Below are positions 7,748 through 18,000 of a stretch of DNA of 64,000 nucleotides, piece after piece. The notes below the pieces were generated by a model. It saw nothing but the letters and a program-made list of their open reading frames with translations. It was not told the DNA's origin and did no database searches. How positions within the stretch are numbered: position 1 is the stretch's first letter; every line of letters starts with the position of its first letter. The position numbers and the translations under genes are program-made. Source of the DNA: Burkholderia lata (GTDB lineage Bacteria > Pseudomonadota > Gammaproteobacteria > Burkholderiales > Burkholderiaceae); the NCBI RefSeq assembly GCF_902499335.1, contig NZ_CABVQK010000001.1, positions 434,001 through 498,000 of the forward strand. The letters are read 5' to 3'.

Positions 7748-9988
7748 ATGCACAAACTCTTCAAGAAGACGACGGTAACGATGGCCGTCTCGTCGCTGCT
7801 CGCACTCTATGGCTGCGGCTCGGTCGATGGACCGACGACCCCGCCGACGATCAAGCCGAGCACGTCCGGGACGGGGGGCAGCTCGGGGACTTCGGGTACG
7901 TCGGGCGGTGGGACTTCGGGGACTTCGGGTGGCGGGACGTCGGGTAGCTCAGGTACGTCCGGGACGTCGGGTACTTCCGGTACGTCGGGCACCTCCGGCA
8001 CGTCGGGTACTTCCGGTACCTCGGGCACCTCCGGCACGTCGGGCACTTCCGGCACGTCGGGCACTTCCGGCACCTCGGGTACTTCCGGCACCTCGGGTAC
8101 CTCCGGCACGTCGGGCACTTCCGGCACCTCGGGTACTTCCGGCACCTCGGGTACCTCCGGCACGTCGGGTACGTCCGGCACCTCCGGTACGTCCGGTACG
8201 TCGGGCACCTCCGGTACGTCGGGTACTTCCGGTACGTCGGGTACTTCCGGTACGTCGGGCACTTCCGGTACGTCGGGCACTTCCGGTACGTCGGGCACTT
8301 CCGGTACGTCAGGCACCTCCGGTACGTCCGGTACTTCCGGCACCTCGGGTACGTCCGGCACGTCGGGTACTTCCGGCACCTCGGGTACTTCCGGCACTTC
8401 GGGTACTTCCGGCACTTCGGGTACTTCCGGCACCTCGGGTACTTCCGGCACTTCGGGTACTTCCGGCACCTCGGGCACTTCCGGTACCTCGGGCACTTCC
8501 GGTACCTCGGGCACTTCCGGTACGTCGGGCACCTCCGGCACGTCGGGCACTTCCGGTACGTCAGGCACCTCCGGCACGTCGGGTACTTCCGGTACGTCGG
8601 GTACTTCCGGCACCTCGGGCACCTCCGGTACGTCAGGCACCGGCGTCACCCCGCTCGGCAATGTCCTCCAGAAATCCGGCAACCTCGTGACGGCACTCGG
8701 CACGACGGTCGCAAACGGCGGCGGGCAGATCGGCGGCGTGCAGATCCCCGGCACGAACCCGACGACGGCCTCCAGCGTCGGCAACGCGGTCACGAGCCTC
8801 GGCAACGGCGTGCAGGCACTCGGCAACGGCGTCGCGGCCGGCCTCGGCTCGATCGGCGTGTCGGCCAACCCGCTCGGACCGACGCTGACGTCGACCACCG
8901 GTCTGCTGACCGGCGCCGGCGGCGCGGTCAACAACCTCGGCAACGCAGTGAAGAGCCTCGGTTCGGGCCCGCTGTCGCCGCTGTCGCCGGTCACGTCGCT
9001 CGTCGGCGATCTCGTCAACACAGTTGGCGGCGCCGTCAATTCGACCGCATCGGGCCTCAACACCGCGCTGAACAGCTCGCCGGTCCAGCAGCTCGAGACG
9101 CAGGTCGGCAAGGTGATCAACCCGATCACGAACACGTTGACCGGCGGTGTCACGACGCCGGGCGCCACGCAAACGCTCGGCGGCGTGACGCTGCTCGGCA
9201 CGCCGCTCAACGGCCTCCTGAGCACGCTCGGCAACGGCCTCGCCAGCGCCGGCACGAAGGTCGGCGGCGCAACCGACAACCCGGTCGGTACCGGCCTCGG
9301 CGGTGTCGTGGCGCAGCTCGGCAACACGGTGACGTCCACCGGTGGCCTCGTTCACGACAACAACGCGGGCAGCTCCAGCAGCGGCACGGGCGGCAGCAAC
9401 CCGCTCGCCCCGATCACGGGCCTGCTCGGCACGCTGACCGGCGGCCTGGGCGGCGGCAGCTCGAGCGGTTCGGGCGGCACCAGCGGCACGAGCGGCACCA
9501 GCAGCGGTGGCCCGCTCGGACCGGTCACGGGCCTGCTCGGCTCGCTGACGGGTGCGCTCGGCGGCCTCGGTTCGAGCGGCACTGGCGGAACGAGTGGCAC
9601 CAGCGGCACCGGTGGCTCGGGTGTCGGCGGCCTGCTGGCGCCGGTCACCAACCTCGTCAACTCGCTGACCCCGCTCGGCGCCAGCCTCACGGGCACGGTC
9701 ACGACGCCGGGCGGCAACGTGACGGGCACACTCGGCGGCCTGCTGTCGAGCGGCCCGGTCGGCACGGTGACGGGTGCGCTGACGACGCCGGCAGGCGCCG
9801 CGGGCGCCACCGGCACGGCCAGCCCCGGCGGCGCGGCCGGCACGGTCACGACGCCGGCCGGCGGCGGCACCCTGGTGGGCGGCCTGACCGGCGGCTCGAA
9901 CGGTGGTACCGCGGGCGGCGCCGGCAACCTGCTGTCGCCGGTGACCAACCTCCTCGGCGGTCTGCTGGGCGGCGGCACCAAGAAGTAA
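7748..9988 (+). CDS. Collagen-like (Gly-Thr-Ser repeat) surface lipoprotein
   Basis: 746 residues. The start is the ATG after GAGG that gives a proper signal peptide: KK, a hydrophobic run, then LALYGC with Cys23 as the probable lipid-bearing residue. After a short GGTSG linker come 76 uninterrupted Gly-Thr-Ser triplets (residues 69-296), a Gly-X-Y collagen-type tract without proline. The C-terminal 450 residues are rich in Gly, Leu and Thr, with repeated LGN-type and SPVTNL segments and no charged core. It is predicted to be an extended outer-membrane-anchored stalk. Burkholderia are known to carry several collagen-like proteins with taxon-specific triplets; the function of this one (adhesion, biofilm) is inferred. 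Confidence 0.85.
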   Translation: MHKLFKKTTVTMAVSSLLALYGCGSVDGPTTPPTIKPSTSGTGGSSGTSGTSGGGTSGTSGGGTSGSSGTSGTSGTSGTSGTSGTSGTSGTSGTSGTSGTSGTSGTSGTSGTSGTSGTSGTSGTSGTSGTSGTSGTSGTSGTSGTSGTSGTSGTSGTSGTSGTSGTSGTSGTSGTSGTSGTSGTSGTSGTSGTSGTSGTSGTSGTSGTSGTSGTSGTSGTSGTSGTSGTSGTSGTSGTSGTSGTSGTSGTSGTSGTSGTSGTSGTSGTSGTSGTSGTSGTSGTSGTSGTSGTSGTSGTGVTPLGNVLQKSGNLVTALGTTVANGGGQIGGVQIPGTNPTTASSVGNAVTSLGNGVQALGNGVAAGLGSIGVSANPLGPTLTSTTGLLTGAGGAVNNLGNAVKSLGSGPLSPLSPVTSLVGDLVNTVGGAVNSTASGLNTALNSSPVQQLETQVGKVINPITNTLTGGVTTPGATQTLGGVTLLGTPLNGLLSTLGNGLASAGTKVGGATDNPVGTGLGGVVAQLGNTVTSTGGLVHDNNAGSSSSGTGGSNPLAPITGLLGTLTGGLGGGSSSGSGGTSGTSGTSSGGPLGPVTGLLGSLTGALGGLGSSGTGGTSGTSGTGGSGVGGLLAPVTNLVNSLTPLGASLTGTVTTPGGNVTGTLGGLLSSGPVGTVTGALTTPAGAAGATGTASPGGAAGTVTTPAGGGTLVGGLTGGSNGGTAGGAGNLLSPVTNLLGGLLGGGTKK
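7952..8635 (+). repeat. 76-copy 9-bp tandem repeat encoding (Gly-Thr-Ser)n
   Basis: 684 bp of 9-bp units (GGY ACN TCN) with no amino-acid change. Synonymous choices often alternate TCC and TCG, giving an 18-bp higher-order period. Copy-number change by slippage would stay in frame and alter stalk length. Confidence 0.95.
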
Positions 9989-10108
9989 CGCTTTACCTAT
10001 CAGAACCACAGGCCAATGGCCGGGCGCGCATCCATACAAAGCCCGGCCGACGGCCGGCGTCACCCGCCAAGCAGGGGCGCCGGCCCTCATCCGTACGAGG
10101 ATCCGATC

Positions 10109-11392
10109 ATGAATTCCACGCTTGACGGCATCGCCGCGGTCCAGGATCGCCCACCCCGTTCCGCCACGCCCCTGCGCGCCGGCCTGCTCGGCATCGCCGC
10201 CGGACTCTTCGCGCTGTGGATCACGCGCGACCAGCCGGCCCTCGATGCCGCGACGCGCGCGGTCATCGCCAGCCTCGCGATCATCGGCACGATCGCGCTG
10301 CACGAAATCTTCATCTCGCGCGTCTACCTGCGCCCGAGCGCGGGCCTGTCACGGCAGGCCGTCCGGCCGCTCGGCATCGCGCGCGTCGCGACGCGGCTCG
10401 GCGCGCTGACGTCGATCTATGCCGGCATCGGCGTGATCTACTGGCTGCTGCCCGAATACCACGGTGCGTTTTACCGGCCGTTCTGGTCGCTGCTGCGCTC
10501 GCTCGCGCCGTACGTGATCGTCGCCGCGCCGTTCTACTTCGCGTGGATGGACCGCCACCAGCGCGAGACCGACGACGCGTACCTGCTGTGGGGCCGCTTC
10601 CTGTTCCGCCGCGAGCAGCCCGTGAGCTGGAAGCCGGTGCGCGAGATGCTGGCCGGCTGGGGCGTGAAGGCGTTCTTCCTGCCGCTGATGACCGTCTACC
10701 TGTCGAAGGACGCCGATCACCTGACCGCGTCGCTCGCGAACGCGATGCACGCGCCGACGACGATCGCGGCCTTCATGTTCATGTACGACCTGTCGTTCAC
10801 GATGGACCTGATGTTCGGCACCGTCGGCTACCTGTGCACGTTCCGCATCCTCGACAGCCACGTGCGCACCGTCGAGCCGACGACGCTCGGCTGGGTGGCC
10901 GCGCTGATGTGCTACCAGCCGTTCTGGTCGCTGTTCTCGAACAACTACATCCGTTACGAAGGCTCGATGTTCTGGGACAACTGGCTGATGTCGGCTCCGA
11001 CGCTGCGCGTGATCTGGGGCACCGTGATCATCCTGCTGCTGCTGACCTACGCGCTGTGCACGATCTCGTTCGGGCTGCGTTTCTCGAACCTCACCAATCG
11101 CGGGATCATCACGTCGGGCCCGTACCGTTTCACGAAGCATCCGGCGTACATCACGAAGAACCTGTCGTACTGGATGGTGTCGGTGCCGTTCGTCGAGCCG
11201 CTCGGCTGGCGGGTCGGGCTCATGCACTGTGCGGGGCTCGTCGCGGTCAACCTGATCTACTACACGCGGGCGAAGACGGAAGAGCGCCACCTGATGCGCG
11301 ACCCCGACTATCGCGCGTATGCCGAATGGATCGAGCAACACGGGCTGTTCGCGCGGATCAAGCAGGCATTCGGGCAGCGCGCGCCGGCCTGA
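10109..11392 (+). CDS. Isoprenylcysteine carboxyl-methyltransferase-like membrane protein
   Basis: 427 residues with many membrane segments (for example GLLGIAAGLFALWI, LAPYVIVAAPFYFAW, VIILLLLTYALCTISFG). The C-terminal part carries the ICMT/PEMT signature GPYRFTKHPAY...KNL and, later, KTEERHLMRDPDYRAY.EW, with the His-Pro and Glu-Glu residues that bind S-adenosylmethionine in that fold. It would methylate a small, lipid-like or polyprenyl substrate in the membrane. The N-terminal 250 residues are longer than in minimal ICMT proteins. GAGGA precedes the ATG. Substrate unknown. Confidence 0.8.
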   Translation: MNSTLDGIAAVQDRPPRSATPLRAGLLGIAAGLFALWITRDQPALDAATRAVIASLAIIGTIALHEIFISRVYLRPSAGLSRQAVRPLGIARVATRLGALTSIYAGIGVIYWLLPEYHGAFYRPFWSLLRSLAPYVIVAAPFYFAWMDRHQRETDDAYLLWGRFLFRREQPVSWKPVREMLAGWGVKAFFLPLMTVYLSKDADHLTASLANAMHAPTTIAAFMFMYDLSFTMDLMFGTVGYLCTFRILDSHVRTVEPTTLGWVAALMCYQPFWSLFSNNYIRYEGSMFWDNWLMSAPTLRVIWGTVIILLLLTYALCTISFGLRFSNLTNRGIITSGPYRFTKHPAYITKNLSYWMVSVPFVEPLGWRVGLMHCAGLVAVNLIYYTRAKTEERHLMRDPDYRAYAEWIEQHGLFARIKQAFGQRAPA

Positions 11393-11520
11393 CGCGGCGG
11401 CGCAAGGCGGGCCCGGCTGCCCCGCCCACGTCTGCGTTCGCGTTCGCGTTCGCACGTCGACGTTTCGCCGGTTCCGGCGCACAATGCGCGCTCCCTCGAG
11501 AACGGTGCAACAGGCGAACG

Positions 11521-12018
11521 ATGAACGTCACCACGGTGCGGCTGGCTACGACCGATGATGCGGCGATTGCCGCACGCATCCTGACCGATGCCGTTGCGTT
11601 CAAGACCGCGCACGACGACCCGGCATGGGGGCATCACGCACGCACCGAACAGGACGTTCGCCCGATGCTCGACGACGGCAGTCTTCACATCGTCGAGCAG
11701 GACGGCATCGCGGCCGCGATGTTCGTGCTGACGTGGGACGACGAAGCGTACTGGGGGCCGCAGGCGCCCGTCGCCGGCTATCTGCACCGGCTCTCGGTAC
11801 GGGACGGTTTCCACGGCCGCGGGCTCGGCCGCCATGCGATCGACTGGTGCGCGGATCAGGTGCGCGCGCAGCAGCGCGCGCTTCTGCGGCTCGATTGCGA
11901 TCCGCGCAACGTGAAGCTGTGTGCGTATTACGAGGCGCTGGGCTTCGAACGTGTCGCGCTTCGCCCACTGCCCAGCGGTTACATCGCTTCGCTCTACGAG
12001 CGCGCGGTGGCCGGTTGA
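11521..12018 (+). CDS. GNAT-family N-acetyltransferase
   Basis: 165 residues. The acetyl-CoA loop RDGFHGRGLGRHAIDW is at about residues 95-110, followed by LRLDCDPRNVKLCAYYEALGF, the GNAT beta5-alpha4 pattern. The N-terminal strand is VRLATTDDAAIAARIL. The substrate cannot be deduced. It stands alone between a membrane methyltransferase and a long gap. Confidence 0.88.
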   Translation: MNVTTVRLATTDDAAIAARILTDAVAFKTAHDDPAWGHHARTEQDVRPMLDDGSLHIVEQDGIAAAMFVLTWDDEAYWGPQAPVAGYLHRLSVRDGFHGRGLGRHAIDWCADQVRAQQRALLRLDCDPRNVKLCAYYEALGFERVALRPLPSGYIASLYERAVAG

Positions 12019-12342
12019 CGGCACCGGCCGCGCGCACTGTCCTGTAGCCGCGATCCGGCCCGCCTCGCCCGCCGCTCCGGCGGCGACACGCCCCCTTGCG
12101 GCCAATTGTCGCGAAACGACGCGAATCTCCGCCTTTCGTCGCTTTTCATCTTCTGTCCGGTTGCCCACCGGAATCGTGTCGCGTATGGTGCTGCCCGTCC
12201 GCGTGCGATACGGCGCCCGACCTGCGCGCTATCACCCGGACCTTCGACCGTCGTCCCGCACGACGGCCGCGCGGGCCGTGCCCGCCGCTCACCGTCTCCG
12301 CGATGCCACCCTTCGGCGCCGCGCATTCTTGAGGAGAGAGAC
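12019..12342. other. Gene-free stretch before a small membrane peptide
   Basis: 324 bp. It holds a plausible sigma-70 promoter, TTGCCC (12161-12166), 17 bases, TATGGT (12184-12189), pointing at the small peptide gene 150 bp downstream. Nothing else is recognised. Confidence 0.35.
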
Positions 12343-12429
12343 GTGATCCACAAAGTCCTGATCCTGTTTGCACTCTGCATCGCGGGCCTCGCCGCGATCG
12401 CCGCCGGTTTCCAGCACATCCCCAGCTGA
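12343..12429 (+). CDS. Tiny single-span membrane peptide (28 residues)
   Basis: A GTG start five bases after the strong ribosome site GAGGAGAG opens 28 codons: a short basic start, a hydrophobic run KVLILFALCIAGLAAIAA, and a polar end GFQHIPS. A GC-rich hairpin follows directly, so the unit looks like a complete tiny gene. It resembles the one-span regulatory peptides of bacteria, but I recognise no family. Confidence 0.45.
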   Translation: MIHKVLILFALCIAGLAAIAAGFQHIPS

Positions 12430-12432
12430 TTC

Positions 12433-12468
12433 GCGGCCCCGGCTCGCTTCGCCGAGCCCGGGGGCCGC
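12433..12468 (+). terminator. GC-rich hairpin after the small peptide gene
   Basis: GCGGCCCCGGCTCG pairs with CGAGCCCGGGGGCCGC (one small bulge), loop of about five bases. A C/T-rich run follows, not a clean U-tract. Confidence 0.5.
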
Positions 12469-12534
12469 ACCCATTCCTCTCCCCTTTTGCGATGAACCAC
12501 TTTCTCGGACCGCCCGGGACGGGCGACCTTTGCC

Positions 12535-13125
12535 ATGCGCATCGACGTACAGCATTCCCAGCACGACATCGACGATGAACTCGACACGCTCTACGCGCGT
12601 CTCCACCAGCCAGGCCATCGCCTGCACGGCCTGCCGGCCATCGCGCTCGGCCGCTCCGGCCTGATCGTCCGCCACCGCGAAGCGGACGGCGAATACTTCC
12701 TGTATGTCGAGGATCCGGCCGCGCGCCAGCTCGCCGGCTATACGGTGTTCAACCGCTTACCCGAAATCCCGCGCCGCGCCGACCGCTACCTGCGCGCGCC
12801 GCATACGCGGCTGCGCGGCTCGTCGCAGCGCAAGGGCCTCGCGACGACGCTGTATCGCTGGGGGCTCGACGCGGGCCTGTGCCTGATCAGCGGCGCGCGC
12901 CAGTCGGTTGGCGCCGCGCAGTTGTGGACGGCGCTCGCGCAGGACTACCGGCACGGCTTCGTCGATATCGAGGGGCGTGCGCTGCGTTATCTCGGCGACG
13001 CCGTCGCCGACGACGTGCACGGCGCGCTGCATACGCGGCGACTGTTGCTCGGTAATGGATGGGAAATCGGGGAATTCGCGCGCGTGACGGGGATAACCGG
13101 TGCCGTCCCGACGCCGGTGCGATAA
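12535..13125 (+). CDS. Conserved hypothetical protein, possibly acetyltransferase-like
   Basis: 196 residues, no signal peptide or membrane segment. The middle (HTRLRGSSQRKGLATTLYRW, then LISGARQSVGAAQLWTALAQ) looks like the cofactor-binding turn and following helix of GNAT proteins, but the classical QxxGxG/A is degenerate (SSQRKGLA). The end, LLLGNGWEIGEFARVTG, is hydrophobic and compact. Function not known; the acetyltransferase idea is weak. Confidence 0.65.
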   Translation: MRIDVQHSQHDIDDELDTLYARLHQPGHRLHGLPAIALGRSGLIVRHREADGEYFLYVEDPAARQLAGYTVFNRLPEIPRRADRYLRAPHTRLRGSSQRKGLATTLYRWGLDAGLCLISGARQSVGAAQLWTALAQDYRHGFVDIEGRALRYLGDAVADDVHGALHTRRLLLGNGWEIGEFARVTGITGAVPTPVR

Positions 13126-13183
13126 TCCGTGCGACCCGCGCGACGCACGCCGCTATGCCACGCGCCAACCGACACGCACATCG

Positions 13184-13756
13184 ATGACCACCGATCCCCG
13201 CACCCACGCCGACCGCCACATCGACATCGTCGCGCTGTGCGGCAGCCTCCGCACGCAGTCGTACAACGCCGCGCTGCTCGATGCGGCCGCGCTCGTCGCA
13301 CCGCGCGGCATGCGCATCGTGCGCTTCGATCGTCTCGGCGAATTCCCGCTGTTCAATCCCGATGCCGAATATCCGTCGCCCGCCGCGGTGCGCGACCTGA
13401 TCGACCGCGTGAATGCTGCCGACGGCTTGCTGATCGCCAGCCCGGAATACGCGCACGGCGTAACGGGCGTGATGAAGAACGCGCTGGACTGGATCGTGGG
13501 ATGCGAGGCCGTCGTGTACAAACCGGTCGCGGTGCTGAATGCGTCGCCGCGCGCGACGCATGCGGACGCGGCGCTGCGCGAAACGCTGTCGGTGATGTCG
13601 GCGCGCATCGTCGAACCCGCGTCGATCACGCTGCCGATCCTCGGAAGCCAGCTCGACGCGGCGGGCGTCGCCGCGCATCCGCCGTTCGCATCGGCGTTGA
13701 CCGACGCGTTGCACGCACTGCGCGCGGCGATCCAGGAGGCAGAGCCCGGCCGGTAG
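13184..13756 (+). CDS. NADPH-dependent FMN reductase family protein
   Basis: 190 residues. The start is set at the ATG giving MTTDPRTH, because an upstream GTG would overlap the preceding gene. The flavodoxin-like fold is shown by the phosphate loop CGSLRTQSYNAALL (about residues 15-28) and the FMN-contacting SPEYAHGVTGVMKNALDW. It reduces FMN or quinones and similar acceptors with NAD(P)H. It stands at the end of the plus-strand run, convergent with the motor-like cluster. Confidence 0.9.
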   Translation: MTTDPRTHADRHIDIVALCGSLRTQSYNAALLDAAALVAPRGMRIVRFDRLGEFPLFNPDAEYPSPAAVRDLIDRVNAADGLLIASPEYAHGVTGVMKNALDWIVGCEAVVYKPVAVLNASPRATHADAALRETLSVMSARIVEPASITLPILGSQLDAAGVAAHPPFASALTDALHALRAAIQEAEPGR

Positions 13757-13788
13757 TGACCTGCGTTCGTTCGTGAACGCGCGCGGCG

Positions 13789-14403
13789 TTACCGCGCCTT
13801 CGTGCGCGCCACCTTCTTCGCCGGTTTTGCCGCCTTCGCGCGCGGCGCTTCCTTCTCGGGCTGCGCGCCGCCGCCGGCAAGATCCTCGAGCCACGCGAGC
13901 GCGTCGACATACGACAGGAACTGCTGCAGATAGGCCGGCGACAACTCGCGCATCGTCGCGAGCGACCGGTGCACGAGACTGTTCGAATTGAGCGGCCCCG
14001 CGTTGCGCGGCACCTGGTCGAGCGACTGACGGTACTGCTGCTCCGTGCGGACTTTCGACCACATCGTGCGGAAGTAGTCGACCAGCTCGGGATCGAGCCC
14101 GCGCCGGTCGGCCTGCGCATCGCGCGCGAGCCGCTCGACGAGTTCCGCCAGCGCGCCGCGCGCGGGCGCACCTGGCGCGTCGCTCACGGTGGCCGTTTCA
14201 CCGGCGCGCGACACAACCTCCGCGAAACCTTCGAGCAACGTCGCCAGACGCGCGTCGAGCAACGCGCGTGCGTCACCTTCGAGCGCGGCCGCCCGCCGTT
14301 CGAGCGCGTCGATCCGGTGAAAGCGCACCGGATCGAGCCGGTCGGCGCCCTGCTCGCGCCATGCGTCGAGCGTCGCGCGAACGTGCGTCGCGTCGCCGGT
14401 CAC
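13789..14403 (-). CDS. DUF2894 family protein, last gene of the motor-like cluster
   Basis: 204 residues, GTG start overlapping the OmpA-like gene's TGA. It carries the pattern I associate with DUF2894: LDAWREQGADRLDPVRFHRI at the start and, later, LNSNSLVHRSLATMRELSPA and FLSYVDALAWLEDL. The end is a Lys/Ala/Arg-rich tail (KAAKPAKKVARTKAR). It is predicted soluble and helical. Its fixed place beside a MotA-like / MotB-like pair suggests a cytoplasmic accessory of that complex. Confidence 0.8.
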   Translation of the reverse strand: MTGDATHVRATLDAWREQGADRLDPVRFHRIDALERRAAALEGDARALLDARLATLLEGFAEVVSRAGETATVSDAPGAPARGALAELVERLARDAQADRRGLDPELVDYFRTMWSKVRTEQQYRQSLDQVPRNAGPLNSNSLVHRSLATMRELSPAYLQQFLSYVDALAWLEDLAGGGAQPEKEAPRAKAAKPAKKVARTKAR

Positions 14404-15044
14404 TTCGCCTTCCCTCCGTTCGATGCCGACTTGCGCGGCACCGGCGCGATCTCCACGCGACGGTTCTTCGCGCGGCCTTCATCGTCCGCATTCGAGCTGA
14501 CCGGCTGTTCCGAGCCGAACGCGGCCGCGAACACCGACGACGCCGGCACGCCGGCGTCGATCAGCGCACGCGTGACGGTCAACGCACGCTTGGCCGACAG
14601 CTCCCAGTTGTCCGTGAACTGGCGGTTGCCCGCATGCACCTGCTGGTCGTCGGCGAAGCCGCTGATCATCAGGATCTCGTCGCGCGTCTTCAGGTAGGCG
14701 CCCAGCGGCGCGGCCAGCGTCTTCAGCAGATCGCGGCCCGCGGGCTGCAACTGGTCGGAGTTCAATGCGAACAGCACGTTGCCGCTGATGCCGATACGAC
14801 CGTTCACGAGCGTCACGCGGCCGGCCGCGAGCGGCCCGGCGAGCGCCTGCTCGAGCGACTTGCGCTGCTGCGCTTCCTGCTGGCGCGCGCGTACGGCCTC
14901 CTCGAGCTTCGACGTGAGCTGAAGCTGCATGCCGATCACGCCGACGAGGATCAGCACGAACGCGCCGAGCAGCACCGACATCAGGTCGGCGAACGCGGGC
15001 CATACCGGCGCGGAGGACGCGCCGCCGTCGATTTCGTCGTGCAT
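14400..15044 (-). CDS. MotB/ZorB-like OmpA-domain protein
   Basis: 214 residues. A short cytoplasmic start is followed by one membrane segment, PAFADLMSVLLGAFVLILVG (about 16-35), with Asp20 in the place of the proton-carrying Asp of MotB. A short coiled linker leads to an OmpA-like peptidoglycan-binding domain (NWELSAKRALTVTRALIDAG, then AFGSEQPV and KNRRVEI). This is the build of stator B-subunits. It lies three bases after the DUF802 gene, so the pair are predicted to form one ion-driven complex. Confidence 0.9.
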   Translation of the reverse strand: MHDEIDGGASSAPVWPAFADLMSVLLGAFVLILVGVIGMQLQLTSKLEEAVRARQQEAQQRKSLEQALAGPLAAGRVTLVNGRIGISGNVLFALNSDQLQPAGRDLLKTLAAPLGAYLKTRDEILMISGFADDQQVHAGNRQFTDNWELSAKRALTVTRALIDAGVPASSVFAAAFGSEQPVSSNADDEGRAKNRRVEIAPVPRKSASNGGKAK

Positions 15045-15047
15045 GCG

Positions 15048-18000
15048 TTACGCTCCGACGCTCGCCCGCCGGCCGGCGAGCTGCTGCAGGTCTTCGACGA
15101 TCTGCTTCTGCGACATCATGCTCAGGTCGATCACCTCACGCGCCTGCGCGACGTAGTACTCGAGCTGCTCGTCGCTGCGCGCGAGCGATTTCTCGAGCGC
15201 GGCCTCGATGTGTTGCAGATGGGTCAGCAGCTTGTCGTTCGACTCGCCGAATACCTGCACGGCCATCCCGAACGCGTCGCCGAGGCTCGCGACTTCGACG
15301 GCACCTGCCGTGACTTGCGCGGCCACCGAGTCGAGCTTGCGCGTTTCGGCATCGACGGTGTCGTTGAAGCGCGCGCCGACGCGGTCGAGCAGGTCGGCCG
15401 ACGTGCTGACGAGCGCGTCGATCGCGGTGCGCTGTTCGGTCGACGCGTGGTTGACCGCGCCGAGCAGCGTTTCGAGCGTCGCGAGCAGACGGCTGCGTTC
15501 CTCGAGCATCGCGGTGTCGTGCACCAGGCTGTCGGACAGGCGCTGGCGCAGCTCGGCGACGACGTCGGCCGCGGCCTTCGGCGCCTCCGACGCAGCCTGC
15601 ACGAGGCGCGCGATCTCGTTGATCGTGTCGCTCGCATGCACCTGTGCCTGCGCGGTGATGTCGTTCGCGGTGCGCGCCAGCGTGTCGCAGATGTCCTGCT
15701 GACGCGTCGCGGCCTGCGCGCTCGTCTGCGCCCATTCGTCACGCAGCGCGGCGGCCATCGCGGCGAGCGAGTCGTTCCATGCGGACAGGCGCTGTTCGTC
15801 GCGCGCGGCCAGTTGCGTCTGCAGGCCCGTATGCGAATCGCGGATCGTCGACAGCAGGTCGTTCGAACGTTGTTCGAACGTCGATGCCTGCGCGGTCAGA
15901 TCGCGCGTCGTTTGTGCCAGTGCATCGCAGATTTCCTGCTGGCGGCCCGCGCTGTGCACGCCTGCGCGTTGCCATTCGTCGCCGAGCTTCGTGGCCATCG
16001 CGGCCAGCGAATCGTTCCACGCGGTGAGGCGCTCTTCATCGCGCGCAGCGAGCTGCGTCTGCAGGCCCGTGTGCGAATCGCGGATCGTCGACAGCAGATC
16101 GCTTGAGCGTTGCTCGAAGGTCGACGCCTGCGTGGTCAGATCGCGCGTCGTTTGTGCGAGCGAATCGCAGATTTCCTGCTGGCGGCCGGCGCTATGCACG
16201 CCTGCACGCTGCCATTCGTCGCCGAGCTTCGTGGCCATCGCGGCCAGCGAATCGTTCCACGCGGTGAGGCGTTCTTCATCGCGCGCGGCAAGCTGCGTCT
16301 GCAGGCCCGTGTGCGAATCGCGGATCGTCGACAGCAGATCGGTCGAACGTTGTTCGAAGGTCGACGCCTGCGTGGTCAGGTCGCGCGTCGTTTGCGCCAG
16401 TGCGTCGCAGATTTCCTGCTGGCGGCCAGCGCTATGCACGCCTGCGCGCTGCCATTCGTCGCCGAGCTTCGTGGCCATCGCGGCCAGCGAATCGTTCCAT
16501 GCCGACAGGCGTTCTTCATCGCGCGCGGCAAGCTGCGTCTGCAGGCCCGTGTGCGAATCGCGAATCGTCGACAGCAGATCGTTCGAGCGTTGTTCGAACG
16601 TCGAAGCCTGTGCCGTGAGATCGCGCGTCGTTTGCGCCAGTGCGTCGCAGATTTCCTGCTGCCGGCCGGCGCTGTGTACACCCGCGCGTTGCCATTCGTC
16701 GCCGAGCTTCGCGGCCATCGCGGCCAGCGAATCGTTCCACGCGGCGACACGCTGTTCGTCGCGCGCCGCCAGGTCGGTCTGCAGCCCCGCGTGCGACTCG
16801 CGCATCGCGGCAAGCGTCGCGCCCGAATGGCGTTCGAACGTCGCGGCGGCGTCGCCCAGCGCGCGCGCATGCTGGCCGGCCAGCGTCTCGCCGACCTGCT
16901 CCTGGCGCGACAGCGCATCGCGCCATGCGTCCGACAGGCGGCTTTCAGTCGATTCGAGGCGCGTTGCCACGCCGTCGAGCAGGTCCGTCGAACGCTGCGC
17001 GAACGTGTCGGTGAACTGGCCGAGCGTCGTCTGCAGCTGCTGCGCGACGGCGTCGCCTGCACGGCGCTGTTCGTCGAGCGCGCGGTTCCAGACGGCCGTC
17101 ACGTTGCCGGTGGTCTTCTCGAAGCCGTCCGTCAGCCCGTCGAGCTGACGCTGCACGGCGCCCGTCACGGTGTCGCGCAGCGCGGCCATCTCCTGCGCAA
17201 GCCCCGTCATCGTCGCGGCGACGACCGGCTGCAGCGCGGCACCGGCCACGCGCGCGCTTTCGGCGGCGCTTTCCTTCAGCGCATCGCCGACATTCGACGC
17301 GAGGCCCGCGTACGCGCGCTCGGTCCGGTCGAAAAACGCCTGCTGGCTTTCGATCTGGCGATCGTGCAGCGCGACGCTGCGCGCCTCGAGCGTCGTCATC
17401 ATCGTCTGCAGGCGATCGACCAGCGCCGGCATCACGTCGGCCTGGCGCTGCAGCAGCCGGAACGATTCGTCGCGCTGGTGCGCGGACGAATGCACGCGCA
17501 ACGTCGTCGCGATCTTCGCGTCGAGCTGCTGGGCCGCGTCGATCCGCTCGCGGCGCACGAGCGCGGACAGCAGCCCGAGCATCGCGGACGTCGCGACGCC
17601 GGCGATCGACGTGCCGAACGCGAACCCGAGACCCTTCACCGGCGCGATCAGCGACGCGCGGATCGCGTCGAGATCGGTCGCGCTTTCGAGCGCGGCGCCC
17701 GTGCCCTTCAGCGTGACGACCATCCCGAGCAGCGTGCCGAGCATGCCGAGCAGCACGAGCAGGCCGACGAGGTAAGGCGTGAGCGACGGGCCCGGCAGCG
17801 CGACGCGCGCGCCTTCGACCCGCGCACGCACGGCGCCGCGCAGCCCCGGGTGCAGCGTGTCGAGCCACGTGTCGAGCTTCGCGGGCGGCTCGGTCAGGCC
17901 GGCGACCGCGCGCGACAGCGTGGCGGTGGCCTGCCGGTAGCGCAGCAGTTCCCATGCGCCGGCGACGTAGCACGCGGCGATCAGCAGCGTGACGGCCGAC

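Noticed and set aside
7952-8635. CRISPR-like array
   Set aside because: The 9-bp units are contiguous, without spacers, and in frame within a protein gene.
7807-9339. Long minus-strand frame of 510 codons with a Val-Pro-Glu/Asp repeat
   Set aside because: It is the mirror of the Gly-Thr-Ser tract; the plus-strand frame has a ribosome site, a lipoprotein signal and a sensible product.
14268-16106. Plus-strand frame of 612 codons across the OmpA/DUF802 genes
   Set aside because: Arg-rich shadow of the minus-strand genes, which show clear domains and coupling.
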